A DNA stretch of 64,000 nt from the NCBI RefSeq assembly GCF_000746845.1, contig NZ_KN050846.1, positions 2,992,963-3,056,962 on the forward strand, read 5' to 3'. Position 1 is the first letter of the stretch; each line of letters begins with the position of its first letter. Positions 16,837-25,104 of this stretch are shown piece after piece. Below the pieces are notes generated by a model. That model was not told the DNA's origin and made no database searches. It saw only the letters and a list, made by a program, of their open reading frames with translations. This stretch comes from Altibacter lentus. GTDB lineage: Bacteria > Bacteroidota > Bacteroidia > Flavobacteriales > Flavobacteriaceae. Position numbers and translations under genes: made by a program.

Positions 16837-17903
16837 GTAAACGAAGAGCCATAGCCTTTGTGTTGCCACAATTTCACCCTATACCGGAAAATGACGCGTG
16901 GTGGGGAAAAGGATTTACCGAATGGACCAATGTGACCAAGGCGCGTCCTTTGTTCGAAGGCCATTACCAGCCACAATTACCGGCCGATCTTGGATTCTAT
17001 GATCTGCGTTTACCCGAAGCAAGAGAAGCTCAGGCAACCCTGGCAAAGGAGCATAATATCCATGGGTTCTGTTACTATCACTACTGGTTCAACGGAAAAC
17101 GATTGCTGCATAAGCCGCTGGACGAGATGCTGCGTTTGGGAACCCCTGATATGCCCTTTATGTACTGCTGGGCAAACGAGAACTGGACCAGACGATGGGA
17201 TGGACAAGAGCATGATATACTCATTGAACAAACTTACTCCGAAGAAGATGATGAAGCCCATATACGATGGTTATGTGAACATGTGTTCCCGGATAAAAGA
17301 TATATCACCGTGAATGGTGCTCCGGTCTTTATGATCTATCGTCATAGTCTGTTTCCGGACATACAAGCGACCCTTGCCTTATGGCGTACCACAGCCGTTG
17401 AAGAATACGGTTTTCCGGGTCTATACCTGTGTATGACAGAAAGTTTTAACACACAGGACGATCCTACTGCCTTTGGTTTTGATGCCGCCGTAGAGTTTTC
17501 TGCCCACGCTATACTGGGATATGATTGTACTCCTAAGCACAAGAGATCCTTCTTAAAAAAGCCAAAGCATAATCTAGCGTTCAAGGACTTTGAAAAGGGA
17601 GTAAAGGTCTCCATTTCAAGAGCGCAACCCGATTATAAATTCTTCCGGTCGGTAACACCTGCCTGGGACAATACCGCAAGAAAGGGCGTTAATGGGGTGG
17701 TAGCCTTAGGGAGCAGTCCCGAGCTGTACACAAAATGGTTGAAAGAAGCGCTTTCAAGATCTGAAGTATACAGTGATGATGAGAACTTTATCTTTATCAA
17801 TGCCATGAATGAATGGGCCGAAGGGAATCACCTGGAGCCCTGCCGGAAGTACGGGCTCTCTTATTTGGAAGCGACAAAGCGTGTTTTAGAAAATTATACT
17901 TAA
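16833..17903 (+). CDS. WbsX-like glycosyltransferase / GH99-like domain protein
   Basis: A 356-residue protein of the WbsX family (Glyco_tran_WbsX), recognised by FVLPQFHPIPENDAWWGKG, TEWTNVTKA, GFCYYHYWFNGKRLL, CWANENWTRRWDG and the C-terminal NAMNEWAEGNHLEP. The fold resembles family 99 glycosidases, yet the genes are found in O-antigen and capsule clusters and are annotated as transferases. Whether it makes or trims a linkage is unresolved. The stop TAA shares its last base with the ATG of the next gene. Confidence 0.88.
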   Translation: MSKRRAIAFVLPQFHPIPENDAWWGKGFTEWTNVTKARPLFEGHYQPQLPADLGFYDLRLPEAREAQATLAKEHNIHGFCYYHYWFNGKRLLHKPLDEMLRLGTPDMPFMYCWANENWTRRWDGQEHDILIEQTYSEEDDEAHIRWLCEHVFPDKRYITVNGAPVFMIYRHSLFPDIQATLALWRTTAVEEYGFPGLYLCMTESFNTQDDPTAFGFDAAVEFSAHAILGYDCTPKHKRSFLKKPKHNLAFKDFEKGVKVSISRAQPDYKFFRSVTPAWDNTARKGVNGVVALGSSPELYTKWLKEALSRSEVYSDDENFIFINAMNEWAEGNHLEPCRKYGLSYLEATKRVLENYT

Positions 17904-18796
17904 TGATGGTCTCCATTATAGTCCCAAATTACAATCATGAACCGTATCTGCGGAAGCGTCTGGATTCTATTTTTGACCAGACCTACCGCGATTTCGAAGT
18001 GATCCTTTTGGACGATTGCTCCACAGACAACAGCGTGTCCATCTTACAAGAATATGCAAAAAGGCCTCAGGTGTCTCACCTGATCATCAATAAGGAGAAT
18101 TCCGGGGGGCCCTTCAAACAATGGAAGAAAGGAATAGAATTGGCGAAGAGCGATTGTGTATGGATCGCAGAGAGTGATGATTACAGTGACACGACATTCC
18201 TTGAAAGACTGGTCCCGTTCCTTAAGAAGGATGTGGGTATCGTCTTTTCAGGACTGACCATCGTTGAACATGACAAGAGTACAGACTATGTAGCACTGGA
18301 AGAAGGCTTTCATAAAGGGACACAGCTACTTAGTACAGATATGATCACCGGTAATTTATTTATCAATGCCAACTGTGTGCTGTTCAATAAGACATACATC
18401 AGCAAGAAGCAATTGAACCGAATATGTGATTTTAAAATTTGCGGCGACTGGTCCCTGTGGAATCATATCCTTACCAAAGCCAATGTGTATTTCGTAAAAG
18501 AACCGCTGGCCTTTTACAGGAAGCATCAAAGTGCAACGACCGAAGGGCTGTACAATAATCAGGTATTTTACAGAGAAGCCGTTAGCGTAGCGAAAGTATG
18601 TATACATGCCTTAGGGAATTATTACCACCATAATGCAAGGGCGATACGGTTTTACAGTGATCTGGTACGGTCTTCTGCGTTATCTGAAACGATCAAGCAA
18701 GAGCTGTTCACATTAATAAATGATACTTTTAAGCCGAATTTCTATATCAATCTATTCCGAAGGGTCGTAAGAAAACTAAAAAGAGCAGGCTCATAA
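17903..18796 (+). CDS. Glycosyltransferase family 2
   Basis: The frame is open further upstream, but the ATG-ATG at 17903-17908 directly precedes the conserved SIIVPNYNHEPYL strand, so 17903 is chosen (297 residues; 17906 is equally possible). Motifs are LLDDCSTDNS and WIAESDDYS. The rest is an acceptor domain with the AFYRKHQSATT segment seen in several GT2 enzymes of glycan loci. It overlaps the WbsX gene by one base. Confidence 0.88.
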   Translation: MMVSIIVPNYNHEPYLRKRLDSIFDQTYRDFEVILLDDCSTDNSVSILQEYAKRPQVSHLIINKENSGGPFKQWKKGIELAKSDCVWIAESDDYSDTTFLERLVPFLKKDVGIVFSGLTIVEHDKSTDYVALEEGFHKGTQLLSTDMITGNLFINANCVLFNKTYISKKQLNRICDFKICGDWSLWNHILTKANVYFVKEPLAFYRKHQSATTEGLYNNQVFYREAVSVAKVCIHALGNYYHHNARAIRFYSDLVRSSALSETIKQELFTLINDTFKPNFYINLFRRVVRKLKRAGS

Positions 18797-18840
18797 AGGT
18801 GCCCCGGAACAACCGATATATTCAATAAAAGAAAACAACA

Positions 18841-19797
18841 TTGCAAACACCCGTCCTCTATTTGATCTTTAACAGACCCCCGGAAACGAGGGAGAGCTTT
18901 GCGGTGCTTCGGAAGGTGCAACCCAAAAAACTCTACATCGCCGCCGACGGTCCGCGCAAGAGCGTAGCAGGGGAGGCGGCGGTATGCCGGGAGGTGCGGG
19001 ACCATGTGTTGACCCATATCGACTGGGATTGTGAGGTCAAGACCTTGTTCAGGGAAGAGAATCTGGGATGCCGCAAGGCGGTACAGGGGGCGTTGGACTG
19101 GTTCTTTAATGCGGAACCCATGGGCATTATCCTGGAAGACGATGTGATCCCGCATCCCTCTTTTTTCCCGTATGCCACGCGACTGCTGCACAAACATGAG
19201 AACGATACCGATATCTTTTCCATCAATGGCTGTAACATAGGTTATGAGAACGAAACACAGCCCTACGGTCTCACCCGATACTTCAATATGTGGGGATGGG
19301 CCACCTGGCGACGCACTCACATACTGGTGAAAGAATCCTGGGATGCCGTGCCGTTAAAGTCCGATTTCAAGCATGGCTCTCCCTTGCTCGCCTCCTTAAA
19401 GCTCAAGACTATCTGGCCGCTGGAGGAATGGTATGCTTTGTGGCGCGGTCATTTTAAGAATACCTTGAACGGTAAGATCGATACCTGGGACTACCAATGG
19501 GTCTATACCTGCCTTAAGCAAGAGAAATATGCCATAAGGCCCAATGTGAACCTGGTGAGCAATATAGGGTTCAACGAAGCAGCGACCCACACCAAGAATA
19601 TGGACGGGCTAAGCCCTACGCAATTACAGTTGTCTGCGATCGATATTGAGGCACTGGATGACTGCAGTCCGGAAGTCGATCCCCGTTATGAGATTCGATT
19701 CGTGGCAGAGAAGTGGCAACACTTACCTATCGATTATACATTGTTATTGAAAAAGCTGTGGAAGAAGATAGGTGCGATGCTAAGAATCCGGAAATAA
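18841..19797 (+). CDS. GT-A glycosyltransferase, nucleotide-diphosphosugar transferase fold
   Basis: The 318-residue protein begins with TTG, immediately before the first strand PVLYLIFNRPPET, and has no upstream ATG. It has KLYIAADGPRK, GIILEDDVIPHPSFF (the acidic metal-binding EDD) and WGWATWRR, a pattern seen in uncharacterised GNT-I-like transferases of bacterial glycan clusters. A 44-base gap precedes it. Its stop codon abuts the stop codon of the reverse-strand sulfotransferase with no base between, so it ends the forward run of genes here. Confidence 0.82.
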   Translation: MQTPVLYLIFNRPPETRESFAVLRKVQPKKLYIAADGPRKSVAGEAAVCREVRDHVLTHIDWDCEVKTLFREENLGCRKAVQGALDWFFNAEPMGIILEDDVIPHPSFFPYATRLLHKHENDTDIFSINGCNIGYENETQPYGLTRYFNMWGWATWRRTHILVKESWDAVPLKSDFKHGSPLLASLKLKTIWPLEEWYALWRGHFKNTLNGKIDTWDYQWVYTCLKQEKYAIRPNVNLVSNIGFNEAATHTKNMDGLSPTQLQLSAIDIEALDDCSPEVDPRYEIRFVAEKWQHLPIDYTLLLKKLWKKIGAMLRIRK

Positions 19798-20472
19798 TTA
19801 CGTGTCAAACTCAAACTTAAAATAATCGATCTCTTCTTTAAAAAGTTTGTAGACCAGATCTTTGGTTTCCTTATCGTATACTTCTCTGTAATCCCGGTAG
19901 GGGTACGAATTCAGTTTAGGTAAGGTACTGTCCGGGATACCAAGGGTATCACATACATGCGCGAAATCCTCCTTCAGGTTCTCAAAACGACCTATAAAAT
20001 CAATATCGTTCATTCCCCTGTTGGTTTCAATATACCGAAGTTGTGACAGATGTTTCACGTCTATTTTTTGTTTTACAAATTCCTTGAATGATAATGGGGT
20101 TACATCCATTTGGTACTTTTTTTTGTGAAAAAAATCATCTTTCATCACCATGGTGTAATATGAAAATACGCGTGTCCAGGAATTTCTGACAAACGTGAAC
20201 TTGTAATATGTTTTGAATTGTGTAGCGGTGATCTCCGGGTCAATTGCATTCCTGAGGTGCGGAATAATTCTATTATAATTCCCTCTTTTAGCAGTATATA
20301 AGGATTTTTTCAAATGGAGAATTCTATTGGTGTTCTCTTTAATTTCCTGTAAGGTTCTATGATCCTGTGCTCCAAATGTCAATTCCTCAAAATGGCCTAA
20401 TTTCTTTTCGATACTGGTACCTGCGGTTTTAGGAATGTGTATGAACACACATTGATGTTTTTTTGAAATCAT
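19798..20472 (-). CDS. Sulfotransferase (Sulfotransfer_2 / carbohydrate type), reverse-oriented insertion
   Basis: A 224-residue sulfotransferase with the 5'-phosphosulfate motif HIPKTAGTS at 12-20 and the 3'-phosphate motif FTFVRNSWTRVFSYY near residue 95, typical of the family that includes carbohydrate sulfotransferases. It differs from the two sulfotransferases of the AT-rich cassette. It is the only reverse-strand gene among about 37 in the locus and is visibly AT-richer than both neighbours, which suggests separate acquisition. It has its own likely promoter at 20513-20520. Confidence 0.86.
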   Translation of the reverse strand: MISKKHQCVFIHIPKTAGTSIEKKLGHFEELTFGAQDHRTLQEIKENTNRILHLKKSLYTAKRGNYNRIIPHLRNAIDPEITATQFKTYYKFTFVRNSWTRVFSYYTMVMKDDFFHKKKYQMDVTPLSFKEFVKQKIDVKHLSQLRYIETNRGMNDIDFIGRFENLKEDFAHVCDTLGIPDSTLPKLNSYPYRDYREVYDKETKDLVYKLFKEEIDYFKFEFDT

Positions 20473-20512
20473 AAAGATAGATTAAGAACCATTTTTGAAA
20501 AGGCTATATTTA

Positions 20513-20520
20513 CAAAGCTA
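20513..20520 (-). promoter_or_regulatory. -7 promoter box of the reverse sulfotransferase gene
   Basis: On the minus strand TAGCTTTG is an exact match to the Bacteroidota TAnnTTTG element, 40 bases before the ATG at 20472. A TTG lies only 12 bases upstream of it, closer than the usual 17-23, so the -33 part is uncertain. Confidence 0.45.
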
Positions 20521-20574
20521 ATTGAATTATGACAATACGTAGTTGTTGAATATTTAATTTAGGTTTCCATACTT

Positions 20575-21399
20575 ATGACTGCATTATCTATAATTACGGT
20601 AAATTATAACAATGTTACAGGCTTACAAAGAACCATCGAGAGTGTTGTGGCCCAGCAATGCAGCGGTATAGAATTTATCGTCATTGACGGAGGTTCCACC
20701 GATGGCAGTGTGGCCCTCTTGGAAAAGCATAGCGAACACATTACGTATTGGGTAAGTGAACCCGATGCCGGTGTATATCACGCCATGAACAAGGGAATCG
20801 CAAAAGCCACAGCAGCCTATGTGCTATTCCTGAACAGTGGAGATCATTTCTATCATGATAAGGTACTTCAAGAAGCCTTGCCTTTTCTTACAGAAACAGA
20901 CCTGATCGCTTTTGATATACAGGTGAAGGGCGAAACGACCGATTATGTAAAAGCACATCCGGACCACCTTCAGTTTTCCTATCTCTATCACAAGACCTTA
21001 GCGCACCAATCGGTATTTATAAAAAGAGAATTGCTGGAAGCTGTTGGAGGGTACGACACTTCTCTTGCCATAGCCGCCGACTGGAAGTTCTTTTTAGATG
21101 CGCTTGTTCGTAAACAGTGCAGTTATACCGCCGTACATTCTATTTTAAGTGTCTATTATCTAGATGGCATGAGTGCGACCGCTAAAGGGACCAATCTTCG
21201 GAAACAGGAGCGCAGAAAGGTGCTGAAGGAGTCGTACGGATTATTTCTGGATGATTACCGGGCACTGGACCAATTACAATTGAATCGTTTCAAGATGCTC
21301 ACTGCGCTGGAACGATCAGGTCCGGGTAGAAAGATCGTTTCCGCAGTCTTAACCGTACTGTTATTTTTGTTCACCGGTAAAAAACCAAGTGATCTGTAA
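20575..21399 (+). CDS. Glycosyltransferase family 2 (WcaA-like)
   Basis: A 274-residue enzyme with LSIITVNYNN, VIDGGSTDGS, SEPDAGVYHAMNKGIAK and LFLNSGD. It is very similar to the enzyme at 24328, with several long runs of near-identical motifs, and the two are probably products of a local duplication. It restarts the forward run of genes after the reverse sulfotransferase, with about 100 AT-rich bases upstream that could hold a promoter. It ends in a hydrophobic stretch (VLTVLLFLFTG) that may contact the membrane. Confidence 0.9.
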   Translation: MTALSIITVNYNNVTGLQRTIESVVAQQCSGIEFIVIDGGSTDGSVALLEKHSEHITYWVSEPDAGVYHAMNKGIAKATAAYVLFLNSGDHFYHDKVLQEALPFLTETDLIAFDIQVKGETTDYVKAHPDHLQFSYLYHKTLAHQSVFIKRELLEAVGGYDTSLAIAADWKFFLDALVRKQCSYTAVHSILSVYYLDGMSATAKGTNLRKQERRKVLKESYGLFLDDYRALDQLQLNRFKMLTALERSGPGRKIVSAVLTVLLFLFTGKKPSDL

Positions 21400-21418
21400 A
21401 ACACTCGAAACCACTCCT

Positions 21419-22174
21419 ATGATCCCAAAGATCCTACATTATTGCTGGTTCGGACCACACCCCAAAAGTGCGGTGGCCCTGCAGTGTATGGAAAGCTGGC
21501 GCATCCATTGCCCCGACTACGAGTTTAAAGAGTGGAACGAGACCAGCAGTAAGCCCTATCTGCAACCTTTTGTCAAGGATGCCTTGCGGAAAAAGCAGTA
21601 TGCCTTTGCGGCCGATGCCGTTCGCGTGCAAGCCTTGTACGAGCATGGCGGGATGTACCTGGATATGGATATGCTGTTATTGCAATCTCCCGAGATCCTG
21701 CGATCCAACGATTTCTTTTCCGGATTTGAAGTACCGGGCCGCGTGGCCTACGGGTTCTTCGGGGCTGTGCCCGGACATCGGTTCCTTGCCGCAATGACCG
21801 ACTTCTATAGTAAGAAGCGCTTCGATTCGTTTCATCCGCCGGTGATCACACACGCCTTCAAGGACCGCATCACTACCGAACAACTTAGGGAGCGTGAAAT
21901 ACTGTTCGAACCCGAGGTGTTCTATCCCTTACCCTATGAGCAAAAGGACGCACCCTACACCGATTTTATTAGTCCGCGTACCATTGCCGTGCACCTCTGG
22001 GACCACTCCTGGGCGAAGGAAAAGGACGAATCCTCGCAAAGGCTGCTGAAGAATTTAAGTATGGTACTCACCGATTACCTTGGGTATGACTATCCTTTTT
22101 CTTATTTTCAGCGGTACGGACGGGAGTTCAGTCGCAAATTGTACCACCGTTTACGTCATAGATCGTCCTCATGA
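21419..22174 (+). CDS. GT32-like glycosyltransferase (DxD sugar-binding type)
   Basis: A longer frame begins with GTG at 21389 inside the previous gene, but the ATG at 21419 begins the family's usual IPKILHYCWFG and is preferred (251 residues). Other features are FAADAVRVQALYEHGG and MYLDMDMLLL (Asp82, Asp84), the DxD motif of the Gly_transf_sug/OCH1-like family. Many such enzymes in bacterial loci add mannose or galactose, but the donor is not predictable. It overlaps the next gene by 4 bases. Confidence 0.88.
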   Translation: MIPKILHYCWFGPHPKSAVALQCMESWRIHCPDYEFKEWNETSSKPYLQPFVKDALRKKQYAFAADAVRVQALYEHGGMYLDMDMLLLQSPEILRSNDFFSGFEVPGRVAYGFFGAVPGHRFLAAMTDFYSKKRFDSFHPPVITHAFKDRITTEQLREREILFEPEVFYPLPYEQKDAPYTDFISPRTIAVHLWDHSWAKEKDESSQRLLKNLSMVLTDYLGYDYPFSYFQRYGREFSRKLYHRLRHRSSS

Positions 22175-23415
22175 AAGTCTTGCACATCACCACATCGTCC
22201 CGAGGCGGGGCCGGGATCGCAGCCTGGCGCCTGCATACTGCTTTGCGTTCGCAGGGGATCGCATCGGCATTCCTGGCCAAGGATACCTGTGTGAACTTTG
22301 AAGGAGAGACCGTCGCCGATCCCTTCTTTGCCTACCACCGTGCGTCGCTGAGCAAAAGGATCCTGCGAAAGCTGGGGCACTGGGTGTATCCTACCGAAGG
22401 CCATCTGCTGGAAGCGAACCTGCGGGACCGAAAACAGCTGCTGCAGTACGAACAACTAAGCCTGCCGTTTTCAAAATTCGAGCTTCAGGAGCATCCGCTG
22501 GTACAGGAAGCCGATGTCCTTAATTTGCACTGGGTGACCGGGATCCTGGACTACGAGCGCTTCTTTGGGGTCAATACCAAGCCCCTTGTGTGGACCCTGC
22601 ACGATCGCAATCCGTTCTCCGGCCTCTTCCACTATAAAAGAGATGAAACCCTCAATGCGCCGCGCATTCCCCGTCTGGAAGCACGGGTACGGGTCCAAAA
22701 GCGAAAGGCAGTGGCGCAGATCGCGAAAGGAGCCATTGTGGCACCTTCGCAGTGGCTGCTTGAAGCCGCACACGACAGCGGCGTCTTCGATCATATCCCC
22801 CTTCAAAAATGCATTGCCAATGCGGTAGATCCGCTATTCTTCGCCGAAAGCAAGGCCGATGACACCCGACATTCCCTGGGGATCGACCCCGATGCATTCG
22901 TAGTATTGCTTGTAGCGGGGAGTCTGGACATTCCGCGGAAAGGAATACAAATATTCATAGATGCTCTGGAAGCACTTCCACAACTGTCGCTTACGGTACT
23001 GACCGTAGGAAAAGGCAGCTTAGAGCTCACCCATGAAGCCCATACCGTCCATTCTTTGGGTATGATCTCGTCTCCTGAAACACTACGTGACTATTACCGG
23101 GCCGCCAATGTCTTTGTGTTGCCCAGTACCGAGGACAACCTGCCCAATGTACTACTGGAAGCAATGGCATGTGGTACTCCTGTTATATCATTTGCCGTAG
23201 GGGGAATGAAGGAACATGTGATCCACAAAAGTACAGGTCGGCGCGCTAAGAAGGTGTCGGCAAAGTCCCTGGCCAAGGAGATCGAGAAAATGTATGGGGA
23301 ACACGATGGGTATGACGCTAAGACCGTTCAGGCGTATGCCAAAGCACATTTCGATCCGGTGCAACAAGGCCAACGGTATTATAACCTCTACCAAAAACTA
23401 GTGAGCGCCTCATGA
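22171..23415 (+). CDS. Glycosyltransferase family 4 (WcaC/WcaL-like)
   Basis: This 414-residue GT-B enzyme begins MKVLHITTSSRGGAGIAAWRLH, with the glycine-rich loop of the family. It carries the C-terminal donor-binding segment VLPSTEDNLPNVLLEAMACGTPV with the E-x7-E arrangement. A VWTLHDRNPFSGLFHY segment in the middle is shared by a subgroup common in flavobacterial glycan loci. It overlaps both neighbours by 4 bases. Confidence 0.9.
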   Translation: MKVLHITTSSRGGAGIAAWRLHTALRSQGIASAFLAKDTCVNFEGETVADPFFAYHRASLSKRILRKLGHWVYPTEGHLLEANLRDRKQLLQYEQLSLPFSKFELQEHPLVQEADVLNLHWVTGILDYERFFGVNTKPLVWTLHDRNPFSGLFHYKRDETLNAPRIPRLEARVRVQKRKAVAQIAKGAIVAPSQWLLEAAHDSGVFDHIPLQKCIANAVDPLFFAESKADDTRHSLGIDPDAFVVLLVAGSLDIPRKGIQIFIDALEALPQLSLTVLTVGKGSLELTHEAHTVHSLGMISSPETLRDYYRAANVFVLPSTEDNLPNVLLEAMACGTPVISFAVGGMKEHVIHKSTGRRAKKVSAKSLAKEIEKMYGEHDGYDAKTVQAYAKAHFDPVQQGQRYYNLYQKLVSAS

Positions 23416-24326
23416 AAAAAGCATTACAACACGTATTAAACCGGTTGCCATACGTTCGGGGCCTGCACGCACAGGTAACATCCTATAAAAAAAATGCCTG
23501 CTATCCCCCCGCGCATTATTATTCTCCTATTGTATCGGTGGCGGAGGTGAAGGCCAGGGAAGCGGAGATATGGAAAGGACTTCAAACAGACGGTATTTCC
23601 GGTATCGCATTGAACACCGAAGCCCAGCGGGCCCTGGTCCAATCATTCTATCCGTATTATGCAGAGATGCCCTACGGGTCGTCTGCCCAAGAAGGGCTGC
23701 GGTATCGTTTCGACAACTCCATGTATACCTATACCGACGGGATCTTTCTGTACAGCATGCTACGACACCTTAGACCCAAGCGGGTCATTGAAGTAGAATC
23801 GGGTTTCTCTTCCTCTCTTATGCTGGATGTGAATGCCTTGTTCTTTTCCAATGAAATGGAGCTTTCCTTCATTGAGCCTTACCCCAAACGTCTCTTGGAT
23901 ACCATCTCGAAGGAGGATGCGTCGCACATCACTTTATTGGAAAAGAAGGTACAAGAGGTGCCGGTATCCTTTTTCCAAACACTTGAAAAAGGGGACATCC
24001 TCTTTATAGACAGTACGCATGTTTCAAAGTGCGGCAGCGATGTGAACTACATCCTGTTCGACATCCTTCCGGTGCTTGCTCCCGGGGTCTTTATTCATTT
24101 TCACGATATCTTCTATCCGTTCGAATATCCCAAGGGCTGGGTGTACGGCGGAAGGAACTGGAACGAGAATTACCTGCTGCGTGCCTTTCTGATGCATAAT
24201 AACACGTACAGCATTACCTTGTTCTCGCATTACCTGCATACGCACCACAAGGATCTTTTTGGTGCGTTACCACTGGCACAACAGAATGCCGGCGGGAATC
24301 TGTGGATCGAAAAAACAGCGCACTAA
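23412..24326 (+). CDS. Class I SAM-dependent methyltransferase (Methyltransf_24-like)
   Basis: A 304-residue protein in which a 110-residue N-terminal region precedes the methyltransferase core. RVIEVESGFSSSLM is the motif-I region, LSFIEPYPKRL ends strand 2, and KGDILFIDSTHVSKCGSDVNY is the family's metal and SAM-proximal stretch. The glycine-poor motif I (GFSSS) is usual for this group. The enzyme is probably cytosolic and modifies a sugar of the repeat unit. It overlaps the GT4 gene by 4 bases. Confidence 0.83.
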   Translation: MKKALQHVLNRLPYVRGLHAQVTSYKKNACYPPAHYYSPIVSVAEVKAREAEIWKGLQTDGISGIALNTEAQRALVQSFYPYYAEMPYGSSAQEGLRYRFDNSMYTYTDGIFLYSMLRHLRPKRVIEVESGFSSSLMLDVNALFFSNEMELSFIEPYPKRLLDTISKEDASHITLLEKKVQEVPVSFFQTLEKGDILFIDSTHVSKCGSDVNYILFDILPVLAPGVFIHFHDIFYPFEYPKGWVYGGRNWNENYLLRAFLMHNNTYSITLFSHYLHTHHKDLFGALPLAQQNAGGNLWIEKTAH

Positions 24327-24327
24327 G

Positions 24328-25104
24328 ATGAACTATCCGGTCTCCGTTATCACGATCAACTACAACAATGCCAAAGGCCTTGAGAAGACCATCGCATCGG
24401 TACGTGAACAGCAATTAGAGCCAATAGAATATATTGTGATCGACGGGGGTTCCACCGACGGCAGTACCGCAGTGATAGAACGAGCAGCAGACGGGATTGA
24501 CCAGTGGGTAAGTGAACCCGACCGCGGTATCTACGACGCCATGAACAAAGGCATTGCGAAAGCGAAGGGAGATTACCTGCTGTTCTTGAACAGCGGCGAT
24601 GTCTTGACCTCTCCACATGCCTTACGGGAGTTCCTTTCCCATCCCTCCTTTAAGGGCGATATCATCTACGGCGATTATCTTTTTGAGGATGGCGAGAAGC
24701 GGTATCCCGATACGTTGACCCCCTGGTATTTTATGAAGACCTCCCTGCCGCATCAGAGCACCCTCTTCCGAAGCAATGTCTTTGACAGGGTGGGAACCTA
24801 TGATGAATCCTATACGATCGCTGCCGACCGTGAATTCTACTTAAGATGCTATCTGAGAGGGGATGTGCTCTTTACACACGTTCCTTACTTCCTCACCTTG
24901 TTCGACCGTTCGGGACTCAGTAATGATCCAGATCATGTTAAAAAGAAGCAAGAAGAGGACGAGCGACTTTTCCGAAAGCATTACGGGGAACAGTACGATC
25001 ACTATAAAGCCATGGTCCTTGCCGAACAACGTGCCAATCGCGCCAAACGGAATACAGTGGCAGGACTGTTCAAAAGGATCCTCAAAAAACTTAGAAGATC
25101 ATGA
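24328..25104 (+). CDS. Glycosyltransferase family 2 (WcaA-like)
   Basis: The frame is open from 24259, but ATG at 24328 is one base after the previous stop and directly precedes YPVSVITINYNN, so it is used (258 residues). It has VIDGGSTDGST, SEPDRGIYDAMNKGIAKAKG and LFLNSGD, nearly the same as the enzyme at 20575. The basic C-terminus may hold it to the membrane. It overlaps the next gene by 4 bases. Confidence 0.9.
   Translation: MNYPVSVITINYNNAKGLEKTIASVREQQLEPIEYIVIDGGSTDGSTAVIERAADGIDQWVSEPDRGIYDAMNKGIAKAKGDYLLFLNSGDVLTSPHALREFLSHPSFKGDIIYGDYLFEDGEKRYPDTLTPWYFMKTSLPHQSTLFRSNVFDRVGTYDESYTIAADREFYLRCYLRGDVLFTHVPYFLTLFDRSGLSNDPDHVKKKQEEDERLFRKHYGEQYDHYKAMVLAEQRANRAKRNTVAGLFKRILKKLRRS

Noticed and set aside
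17813-17902. Longer N-terminus for the glycosyltransferase at 17903
   Set aside because: The extra 30 codons overlap the end of the WbsX gene and are unlike any GT2 N-terminus, whereas the ATG pair at 17903 directly precedes the first conserved strand.
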